This document shows, piece after piece, positions 32,650 to 41,241 of a stretch of 64,000 nucleotides of DNA. The DNA lies in assembly GCF_018390595.1 (NCBI RefSeq), contig NZ_JAHBAV010000014.1, forward strand, positions 1 through 64,000, in the 5' to 3' direction. The position numbers were made by a program, and so were the translations under genes. Origin of the DNA: Dietzia massiliensis (GTDB taxonomy: Bacteria; Actinomycetota; Actinomycetes; Mycobacteriales; Mycobacteriaceae). Under the pieces are notes generated by a model, which did not search any database, had not been told where the DNA came from, and saw only the letters and a list, made by a program, of their open reading frames with translations. Every line of letters starts with the position of its first letter. Position 1 is the first letter of the stretch.

Positions 32650-33309
32650 TCAGGACTCGGGGGCCTCGACGACGTTGAACGTGGCCGCCGGGCTGAAGAC
32701 GTTCCCGACCAGCGCGTACACCTGGTACGCGCCCACCTCCACGGGCGTGCGGTCCGCCTCCGAGCAGGCGCCCTCCGCCGAGCGGCGGCCGGTCCAGTCG
32801 ATCTGCCGCGGCTCGGGCTCGTCGGGACGCAACTCGACCTCGTCCTCGTCGCGCGGGGTCGTGCAGTCGATGCTCGACCACACCTTGGAATTGTCGTCCA
32901 GGCGGTACACCTCGAACGACAACGGCGCCTCCGCCAGGTCGCGGTCACAGGTCGTGTCCGAGACGTTGACGATGTTCACGAAGAAGCGCACGTCCTGCCC
33001 CACCGCCACGTTCGGCTCGGCGGGCCAGACGTCCAAGCGCAGGTCCTCGTCCGCGCACCGGCCCCGCGAGGCACCACCGTCGTCGTCGCGCGACGAGGTC
33101 TCGGTGGTCGACGTCTCCGAGGTGGCCACCGGCTCAGTGGAGCCCGCGTCGCCGCCGGTGGCGGTCTCCTGGGTGTCCGTCCCGGTGTCCCGCGAGGCGA
33201 GGAAGAGCGCGAGCACCACGACCAGGACGGCCACGACCGCGACGACCACCGCGGCGACGCGGCGACGCACATAGACTTCACGCGGAAGGGGACCCTGGGG
33301 TTCGTGCAC
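32650..33309 (-). CDS. Conserved membrane-anchored protein (Rv3587c-like)
   Basis: A 219-residue protein of unknown function. Residues 16-39 form one transmembrane helix (VRRRVAAVVVAVVAVLVVVL and on). A Thr/Ser/Asp-rich linker of about 45 residues follows. The extracytoplasmic domain contains four conserved cysteines, in GRCADEDL, DTTCDRDL, IDCTTP and GACSEAD, which could form two disulfides. The tail VGAYQVYALVGNVFSPAATF suggests an Ig-like beta fold. Rv3587c occupies the same place, convergent with disA and before canB. A similar layout is seen in the 35765-36544 gene. Confidence 0.7.
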   Translation of the reverse strand: MHEPQGPLPREVYVRRRVAAVVVAVVAVLVVVLALFLASRDTGTDTQETATGGDAGSTEPVATSETSTTETSSRDDDGGASRGRCADEDLRLDVWPAEPNVAVGQDVRFFVNIVNVSDTTCDRDLAEAPLSFEVYRLDDNSKVWSSIDCTTPRDEDEVELRPDEPEPRQIDWTGRRSAEGACSEADRTPVEVGAYQVYALVGNVFSPAATFNVVEAPES

Positions 33310-33331
33310 GGGCCCAACTCTAGAGCCGAGC

Positions 33332-33358
33332 CCGCGCCCCGTCGGACCTGGGGCGCGG
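33332..33358 (-). terminator. Hairpin downstream of the carbonic anhydrase
   Basis: CCGCGCCCC (33332-33340) and GGGGCGCGG (33350-33358) form a perfect 9-bp stem over a 9-nt loop between the canB stop and the next minus-strand gene. There is no T-run, so the call is tentative. Confidence 0.4.
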
Positions 33359-33393
33359 CGTGTCCCCCAGACGGCGCCGCCGGTGGGTGGCCG

Positions 33394-34047
33394 CTAGACC
33401 GCGACCATCTCCTCGCCCGGGCCGTGCGGGACGTCCTGGACGTCCCCGATGGCGCTGCGGAGGTACGCGTGACCGTCGGAGAGCTTGTAGGTGACCCCGA
33501 CGATCGCCAGACGGCCCTCGTCGATCCTGTCGCTGATGATCTTGGACCGCTGCTTGAGCAGTTCGCCCGTCTCCAGCACGTGGCGCGCCTCGAAGTCGTC
33601 GGTCGTGCTCAGTCCCTCGCGACGGCCGTTGAGGATCGACGGCGACACCTTCTCGACCACGTCACGCAGGAAACCGGGCGGGATCTCCCCGGTCGCCAAC
33701 GCGTCCGTGGTGGCCTTCACCGCGCCACAGCTGTCGTGGCCCAGCACGACGATCAGAGGGGTGTCGAGCACGTGCACGGCGTACTCGATGGACCCGAGCA
33801 CTGCGGTGTCGATGATGTGACCCGCGGTGCGGATGACGAACAGGTCACCGAGACCCTGGTCGAAGATGATCTCGGCCGCCACCCGCGAGTCGGAGCACCC
33901 GAACAGCACAGCCTTGGGGTGCTGCGCGGCGACGAGCTTCTCGCGCCGCTCGGTATTCTGACTCGGATGACGCATCTGGCCCTCGACGAACCGGTGGTTG
34001 CCGTCGCGCAGCGAGGCCCAGGCACTGATCGGGTTGGTATGAGGCAT
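33394..34047 (-). CDS. canB: Beta-carbonic anhydrase
   Basis: A 217-residue beta-class carbonic anhydrase (CO2 + water to bicarbonate). Zinc ligands are Cys51 in LFGCSDSRVAAEI, His104 and Cys107 in VLGHDSCGAVKA; the catalytic dyad Asp53/Arg55 is intact. VIRTAGHIIDTAVLGSIEYA and LVAAQHPKAVLF are typical. It supplies bicarbonate for carboxylases and pH control in the cytoplasm. It corresponds to CanB (Rv3588c), and is divergent from mutY with about 40 bp between. Confidence 0.92.
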   Translation of the reverse strand: MPHTNPISAWASLRDGNHRFVEGQMRHPSQNTERREKLVAAQHPKAVLFGCSDSRVAAEIIFDQGLGDLFVIRTAGHIIDTAVLGSIEYAVHVLDTPLIVVLGHDSCGAVKATTDALATGEIPPGFLRDVVEKVSPSILNGRREGLSTTDDFEARHVLETGELLKQRSKIISDRIDEGRLAIVGVTYKLSDGHAYLRSAIGDVQDVPHGPGEEMVAV

Positions 34048-34085
34048 GTCTCACATTGTGCACGTACCTTCCGGAGGGATCATCG

Positions 34086-34970
34086 GTGACCTCCCCCGGG
34101 GCCCACGGCATCGACACCCACTCCCTGCTCTCCTGGTTCTCCGGTGCCGGCCGTCCCCTGCCGTGGCGTGAGGACGGCGTGAGCGCCTGGGAGATCCTGC
34201 TGTGTGAGGTGATGAGCCAGCAGACGCCGGTCACCCGGGTCGAGCCGGTCTGGCGCGAGTGGCTGGCGCGGTGGCCGGGCCCGGCCGAACTCGCCGCCGC
34301 CTCCCCCGCCGAGGTGATCCGCATGTGGGGCAAACTCGGCTACCCGCGCCGTGCGTTGCGACTGCGGGAGTGCGCTGGCGTCGTCGTCGACACATTCGGT
34401 GGTGAGGTTCCCACCGACGTGGAAGACCTGCTCTCCCTGCCGGGCGTCGGCGACTACACGGCACGCGCCGTCGCCTGCTTCGCGCACGGCCAAGCCGTCC
34501 CCGTGGTGGACACCAACGTGCGGCGCGTCGTCGCCCGCGCGGTCAACGGGGTCGCCGAGGCGGGTCCGCCGTCGATCCGGCGCGACCTCGCCGCCGTGGA
34601 GGCGCTGCTCCCCGACGATCGCGAGGAGGCGGTGGCGTTCTCGGTCGCGATGATGGAACTGGGCGCGCTCGTGTGCACCGCCCGCACGCCGCGCTGCGAC
34701 GACTGCCCCCTGGCCTCGTCCTGCGCCTGGCTCGCCGCCGGGCGCCCCGACTGGGACGGCCCGCGCCGCAAGGTCCAGACCTTCGCCGGCACCGACCGCC
34801 AGGTGCGCGGCCTCCTGCTCGACGTGCTGCGCGACGGCGACGGCTCCGCACCCCGCGCGGCGCTGGACGCGGTGTGGCCCGACGCCGTCCAACGCGACCG
34901 TGCGCTGGACTCCCTGGTGGCCGACGGACTCATGGTGCGGACCGGGGACCTGTACTCACTGCCCGCGTAG
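34086..34970 (+). CDS. mutY: A/G-specific adenine glycosylase MutY
   Basis: A 294-residue base-excision glycosylase that removes adenine mispaired with 8-oxoguanine. The catalytic glutamate is Glu41 in LLCEVMSQQTPVTRV. The helix-hairpin-helix is LSLPGVGDYTARAVACFAHG, and the catalytic aspartate is Asp142 in VVDTNVRRVVA. The [4Fe-4S] ligands are Cys197, Cys204, Cys207 and Cys213 (C-x6-C-x2-C-x5-C). The C-terminal domain is short, as in mycobacterial MutY. The GTG at 34086 follows GGAGGG at 7 nt; the frame extends to 34056 without support. Confidence 0.92.
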   Translation: MTSPGAHGIDTHSLLSWFSGAGRPLPWREDGVSAWEILLCEVMSQQTPVTRVEPVWREWLARWPGPAELAAASPAEVIRMWGKLGYPRRALRLRECAGVVVDTFGGEVPTDVEDLLSLPGVGDYTARAVACFAHGQAVPVVDTNVRRVVARAVNGVAEAGPPSIRRDLAAVEALLPDDREEAVAFSVAMMELGALVCTARTPRCDDCPLASSCAWLAAGRPDWDGPRRKVQTFAGTDRQVRGLLLDVLRDGDGSAPRAALDAVWPDAVQRDRALDSLVADGLMVRTGDLYSLPA

Positions 34971-34975
34971 TCGAC

Positions 34976-34994
34976 TGAGGGTAGGCTCACCTGC
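34976..34994. promoter_or_regulatory. DtxR/IdeR-like iron box abutting mhuD
   Basis: TGAGGGTAGGCTCACCTGC matches 14 of 19 positions of the IdeR consensus TTAGGTTAGGCTAACCTAA, with all central TAGGCT bases kept. It lies directly before the mhuD ATG and covers the likely ribosome-binding site, so iron-bound DtxR/IdeR could block the gene when iron is plentiful. Confidence 0.6.
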
Positions 34995-35309
34995 ATGGCC
35001 GTCGTGAAGATCAACGCCCTCAACGTCCCGCCGCAGGCCGGTGCCGAGCTCGAGCGCCGCTTCTCCGAGCGCGCCCACACGGTGGAGAACTCCCCCGGCT
35101 TCCTCGGCTTCCAGCTGCTGCGCCCCACCGGCGGGGAGACCCGCTACTTCGTGGTGACCATGTGGGAGGACGACGAGTCGTTCGCCGCCTGGCGCGACGG
35201 GGACGCCCGCGCGGCCCACGCCGGCCAGCACGGCAAGCCCGTCGCCGAGGGCGCCAACCTGCTGGAGTTCGACGTCGTGATGGACGTCAAGCCCTCCACC
35301 TCCGCCTGA
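34995..35309 (+). CDS. mhuD: Heme-degrading monooxygenase MhuD
   Basis: A 104-residue ABM-fold protein nearly identical in plan to MhuD (Rv3592). It keeps Asn7, Trp66 and the heme-ligand His75, and shares VVKINALNVP, AHTVENSPGFLGFQLLRP and AHAGQHGKPVAEGANLLEF. MhuD opens heme to mycobilin and releases iron without making carbon monoxide, allowing use of host or environmental heme. It forms a dimer in the cytoplasm. An IdeR-like box abuts the start. It is next to mutY, as in M. tuberculosis apart from two genes that are absent here. Confidence 0.93.
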   Translation: MAVVKINALNVPPQAGAELERRFSERAHTVENSPGFLGFQLLRPTGGETRYFVVTMWEDDESFAAWRDGDARAAHAGQHGKPVAEGANLLEFDVVMDVKPSTSA

Positions 35310-35350
35310 TCCCCGCCCGGCCTCCCGCACCGCGCGCCGCACACCCCCGA

Positions 35351-35743
35351 ATGGACCGGATCGCCGAGCAGCCCTTCGCCATCGCGTTCAGCACGCTGTT
35401 CGTGATCGTCTTGCTGCGCGCCAACGCCACCTACTGGCTGGGCCGGGGCGCGCTGCGCGGTGGACGGCTCAGTGAGCGGTTCGCCCACCGCCTCGAGGGG
35501 CCGACCATGCAGCGCGCCCAGCGGCTGTCCGCCCGCTACGGGGTGATCGCGGTGCCACTGTCCTTCCTCACGGTGGGTGTGCAGACCGCCATCAACTTCA
35601 GCGCCGGTTTCACCGTGATGCCACTACGCAGGTACCTGCCCGCCGTCACCGTCGGATGCGTGCTGTGGGCCCTCCTGTACTCCACCGTCGGCATGGTCGG
35701 CTGGGCGGCGATAGCCACCCTCTGGAACCGCGTCACCGCCTGA
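35351..35743 (+). CDS. Small DedA/VTT-like membrane protein
   Basis: A 130-residue membrane protein with about three hydrophobic segments. LLRANATYWLGRGALRGGR and GVQTAINFSAGFTVMPLRRY followed by LPAVTVGCVLWALLYSTVG resemble the VTT (DedA/SNARE-associated) domain, though the protein is shorter than a full DedA (about 200 residues). DedA proteins act in lipid scrambling (undecaprenyl-phosphate or phosphatidylethanolamine recycling). The ATG at 35351 is chosen because the conserved region starts there. It may be co-transcribed with mhuD, 41 bp upstream. Confidence 0.65.
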   Translation: MDRIAEQPFAIAFSTLFVIVLLRANATYWLGRGALRGGRLSERFAHRLEGPTMQRAQRLSARYGVIAVPLSFLTVGVQTAINFSAGFTVMPLRRYLPAVTVGCVLWALLYSTVGMVGWAAIATLWNRVTA

Positions 35744-35764
35744 CCGCGCGCGGCGGCGATCCGA

Positions 35765-36544
35765 TCAGCCCGGGATGACGGCCAGACGGGTCAACTCCAC
35801 CGGCCCCGCGCACTCGGACTCCGCGAGCGGCACCTCCTCCGGCGACAGGCCGTCCCAGCCCACGACCAGTTCCGAGCGGTTCCGCGGCCCGATCGTCGTC
35901 GGCTCGCTGTCCGCCCACTCCACCTGCGGGGCCCCGGTGGTGCGGAACCCCACGCTCACCGCGAGCGGCCGGTCGGAGAGGTTCTCGAGGTCGACCGAGA
36001 AGATGCAGTTGTAGATGGGCTCGTCGAAGAAGTCCATGACCCGGTAACGCAGCACCGAGGTGCTGACCTCGACCTCGGTCCCGAGCCTGCGCGCGTCCTC
36101 GGGCGGCAGATCGGCCGCTGGGCGGACCCGCGGGAACGAGTCGGGTCGGCCGCGCGTGGGCGGGTCGACCACCTGAGACGGCGCGGACGGTTCGGGCGGT
36201 GCGACGCGCGCTGACGGCTCCTCGCCCGCCGAGGCCACCCCCGGTGACGACCCGTCCGTCATGACGGTCCACCTGTCGCCGTCCGCGGGGAGCGCGACGA
36301 ACGCCGCGGTCGCCGCCACGGCGAGGACGCCGAGTACCGCGACGCCACCGACCAGCCATGCGGTCCCGCCGCCCCGGTGCCGGTCGCCCTGCTCGCGCGG
36401 CGGCCGCCACTCCCCGGGGTGCGGCGGCCGCCACGGTTCCGGGTGCGGCGGTCGCCACGGCTCCGGGCCGTGGCCGTGGCCGTGGCCCGCAGGCGCCTGC
36501 TCGTGTCCGTGACCCGGCGGCACCTGCTCGCCCCTGTACTCCAT
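35765..36544 (-). CDS. Membrane-anchored protein of unknown function
   Basis: A 259-residue protein that I do not recognise. The N-terminal 60 residues are His/Pro-rich and contain repeated PEPWRPPHP-type units. One transmembrane helix follows (TAWLVGGVAVLGVLAVAATA, about residues 61-86), then a Pro/Ser-rich linker and an extracytoplasmic beta-rich domain of about 120 residues. That domain has two cysteines (YNCIFSVDLENL and SECAGPVEL), which could pair. It resembles the Rv3587c-like protein at 32650 in plan: cytoplasmic tail, one helix, linker and Ig-like domain. It may therefore be an extracytoplasmic paralogue in a broad sense. The start at 36544 is uncertain. Confidence 0.6.
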   Translation of the reverse strand: MEYRGEQVPPGHGHEQAPAGHGHGHGPEPWRPPHPEPWRPPHPGEWRPPREQGDRHRGGGTAWLVGGVAVLGVLAVAATAAFVALPADGDRWTVMTDGSSPGVASAGEEPSARVAPPEPSAPSQVVDPPTRGRPDSFPRVRPAADLPPEDARRLGTEVEVSTSVLRYRVMDFFDEPIYNCIFSVDLENLSDRPLAVSVGFRTTGAPQVEWADSEPTTIGPRNRSELVVGWDGLSPEEVPLAESECAGPVELTRLAVIPG

Positions 36545-36644
36545 CCGTCGCGCACCCCTGTCGTCCGACTCAGGCGCCCAGCGTAGGGGACGCCACGCGG
36601 CGCGGGGTGCCCTACGCCGGGCGAACGACCACCCGCAGACGCAG

Positions 36645-36674
36645 GAAGGCCCCCGCCGTGTGGCGGGGGCCTTC
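36645..36674 (-). terminator. Strong terminator downstream of clpC
   Basis: GAAGGCCCCCGCC (36645-36657) and its complement GGCGGGGGCCTTC (36662-36674) form a perfect 13-bp stem with a 4-nt loop, 24 bp after the clpC stop. There is no long T-run, as is common in actinobacteria. Confidence 0.8.
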
Positions 36675-36697
36675 TCTACATCAGGCGCCGGAGGCGA

Positions 36698-39352
<2,655 letters not shown>

Positions 39353-39480
39353 CGTGCTACCTCACATTCCTCGGTTTTTCACCACTGTAGTGGCCGGTTC
39401 TGACGCTCTGTACCGCAGGAGCAGCACGGGGTCTGTCACCAGGATTCAACGCGGCAGGTCGGGGAACCATTGCAGATTCG

Positions 39481-39498
39481 TGTACGCCGTCAGCGAAC
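39481..39498. promoter_or_regulatory. ClgR-like box upstream of clpC
   Basis: TGTACGCCGTCAGCGAAC fits the corynebacterial ClgR consensus WNNWCGCYNANRGCGWWS, as I recall it, at all but one defined position. It is 129-146 bp upstream of the clpC ATG, and also lies before the glycosyltransferase locus on the other side. Confidence 0.5.
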
Positions 39499-39833
39499 GC
39501 CCGGAACAGACCCCGTTTAGCATGGGCGACAGTGGAGAACAGAGACGGCGGGGACGTGGAGCGCGGACGCGGGTTCAGCATGGGGCGCACGGTCGGGGTG
39601 GTCGCGGTCGGTCTGGCGGCGATGGCCGGGCTCATGCTCTGGCTGGCCCTGGCGCTCTCGGATAAACGGGCGCTCGACGCCCGGGAGGGTCTGCTCTTCG
39701 GTACGTGGCGCGTCCTCTACGACACCTACGCGCCGCCGGCCGCCGTGATCGTGGCCGCGTTCGCCGTCGCCCTCGCCTTCGTCGCGATCGCCACCGGCGT
39801 GGAGACGACGGTCATGGCCGAGACCCGAGGGGT

Positions 39834-39877
39834 CTTCCACGGGCCGGTGACCATCCTTCCACGGGCCGGTGACCATC
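39834..39877. repeat. Exact 22-bp tandem duplication
   Basis: Two identical 22-bp copies starting CTTCCACGGG lie head to tail at 39834-39855 and 39856-39877. As 22 is not a multiple of three, the second copy shifts the glycosyltransferase reading frame. Confidence 0.95.
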
Positions 39878-40963
39878 ACGGTCCTCATCCCGGCGCACAA
39901 CGAGGAGGACCGGATCGCCGCGACGCTCACCTCCCTGCAGACCCAGTCCGACCCGCCCGAGCGCATCATCGTGGTGGCGGACAACTGCACGGACGCGACG
40001 CCCGAGCTCGCCCGCGCCGCCGGGGTCGAGGTCTTCGAGACGAAGGACAACGTCCACAAGAAGGGCGGCGCCCTCAACCAGGCCCTGGCGGAGCTCCTGC
40101 CGGAACTCGGCGAGAACGACTGCGTCATGGTGATGGACGCCGACACCGTCCTGGACCAGGGATACCTCACCGCGGCTCGGCGCCGCTTCACCGACGACCG
40201 CGCGCTCATGGCGGTCGGCGGCCTGTTCTACGGGGTGGACGGCGCGGGCCTGCTGGGCCAGTTCCAGCGCAACGAGTACACCCGCTACAGCCGCGACACC
40301 CGTCGCCGGCGGGGCCGGGTGTTCGCCCTCACCGGCACCGCGTCCGTGTTCCGGTCGCGCGCGCTGCGCACCGTGGCCGCGTCACGCGGGACGAGGATCC
40401 CGGGCCGCGCCGGGGACGTCTACGACACGGCCGCACTGACCGAGGACAACGAGCTCACGCTCGCCCTGAAGTCCCTGGGCGGGCTCATGGTCTCCCCGCA
40501 GGAGTGCACCGTGGTCACCGAGGTCATGCCCACGTGGAAGGCACTGTGGCACCAGCGACTGCGGTGGCAGCGGGGCGCGCTGGAGAACCTCGCCGCGTAC
40601 GGGATCTCCCCCCAGGCGACCCGCTACTGGTTCCAACAGCTCGGCATCGGCTACGGCGCGATCGCGCTGTCGAGCTACCTGCTGCTCATCCTCATCACCG
40701 CCCTCGCCCTGGACCAGTGGGTCTGGTACCCGTTCTGGGGCGCGCTGGGCCTGCTGTTCATGCTCGAGCGGCTGGTCGGCGTGTGGCGCGCGGACCTGCG
40801 CGCCAAGCTCGTCGCCATCACGCTCGTCCCGGAGCTCATCTACGCCACGTTCCTCAACGTGGTGTTCCGCAAGGGCGTGGTCGACATCCTCCTGGCGCGG
40901 CAGGCCAGCTGGGGGCACGTCGTGCGGGACGCCGACGGCGCGACACGGGTGGTGGGCGCATGA
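39869..40963 (+). CDS. Glycosyltransferase family 2 catalytic part
   Basis: This is the intact downstream reading frame of the split gene (364 residues from GTG 39869). It holds the GT2 nucleotide-sugar domain: VLIPAHNEEDRIAATL, VVADNCTDATPELAR, the metal-binding VMDADTVLD, the acceptor-site LTEDNELTLALK and the processive-type QRLRWQRGALENL. Four hydrophobic helices follow near the C-terminus. The QxxRW motif suggests polysaccharide or extended-glycan synthesis at the membrane. The GTG lies inside the second copy of the duplication and has no convincing ribosome-binding site, so it is probably not the native start. The 3' end overlaps the next small gene by ATGA. Confidence 0.75.
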   Translation: MTITVLIPAHNEEDRIAATLTSLQTQSDPPERIIVVADNCTDATPELARAAGVEVFETKDNVHKKGGALNQALAELLPELGENDCVMVMDADTVLDQGYLTAARRRFTDDRALMAVGGLFYGVDGAGLLGQFQRNEYTRYSRDTRRRRGRVFALTGTASVFRSRALRTVAASRGTRIPGRAGDVYDTAALTEDNELTLALKSLGGLMVSPQECTVVTEVMPTWKALWHQRLRWQRGALENLAAYGISPQATRYWFQQLGIGYGAIALSSYLLLILITALALDQWVWYPFWGALGLLFMLERLVGVWRADLRAKLVAITLVPELIYATFLNVVFRKGVVDILLARQASWGHVVRDADGATRVVGA

Positions 40964-41241
40964 CGCCGGGCGGCGGCGGTGCCGCACCGCACGAGATCGT
41001 CCTCGCGGGGATCCTCCTGCCCGAGTCCGTGCTCTCCTCGGACTGGTTCGCCGTCCTCGCGGCGTTCGTCGCGATCAACACGGTCATGTACGTCACGCTC
41101 GCGGTGACCAAGACGCTGCCGAAGATCCACGTCCGGGACCTCTTGCCGCGGAACTACGTCCGCTCGGAGACGCGGAGCATCCACCCGGACGCGCAGGACC
41201 GCGGCCCGCGGGCGGTCGACGAGCGCCCCGAGTCGGGGTGA
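40960..41241 (+). CDS. Small membrane protein coupled to the glycosyltransferase
   Basis: A 93-residue protein that I do not recognise. One clear transmembrane helix (WFAVLAAFVAINTVMYVTLA) lies at about residues 29-50, followed by a basic then acidic cytoplasmic tail (PKIHVRDLLPRNYVRSETRS). The ATG overlaps the glycosyltransferase stop by ATGA, so it is translationally coupled and may be a partner subunit, like small proteins that accompany processive glycosyltransferases. Its stop overlaps the start of hrpB by 4 nt. Confidence 0.65.
   Translation: MTPGGGGAAPHEIVLAGILLPESVLSSDWFAVLAAFVAINTVMYVTLAVTKTLPKIHVRDLLPRNYVRSETRSIHPDAQDRGPRAVDERPESG

Larger units (their letters stand above)
39532..40963 (+). 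pseudogene. Family 2 glycosyltransferase gene split by a 22-bp duplication
   Basis: The upstream frame encodes two membrane segments (VGVVAVGLAAMAGLMLWLAL and AAVIVAAFAVALAFVAIATG) and then MAETRGVFHGPVTI. Reading passes into the wrong frame at an exact 22-bp tandem duplication (39834-39855 and 39856-39877). Removing one copy joins VFHGPVTI directly to TVLIPAHNEED of the downstream glycosyltransferase. The repaired product is about 453-469 residues (ATG 39580 or GTG 39532), the usual size for a membrane-anchored processive family 2 enzyme. As the sequence stands the two halves are out of frame. It could be a natural mutation, a phase-variable switch or a sequencing artefact. Upstream start is uncertain. 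Confidence 0.78.

Noticed and set aside
34056-34085. Upstream start for mutY at 34056
   Set aside because: The added ten residues are not conserved, and GGAGGG with good spacing supports GTG 34086.
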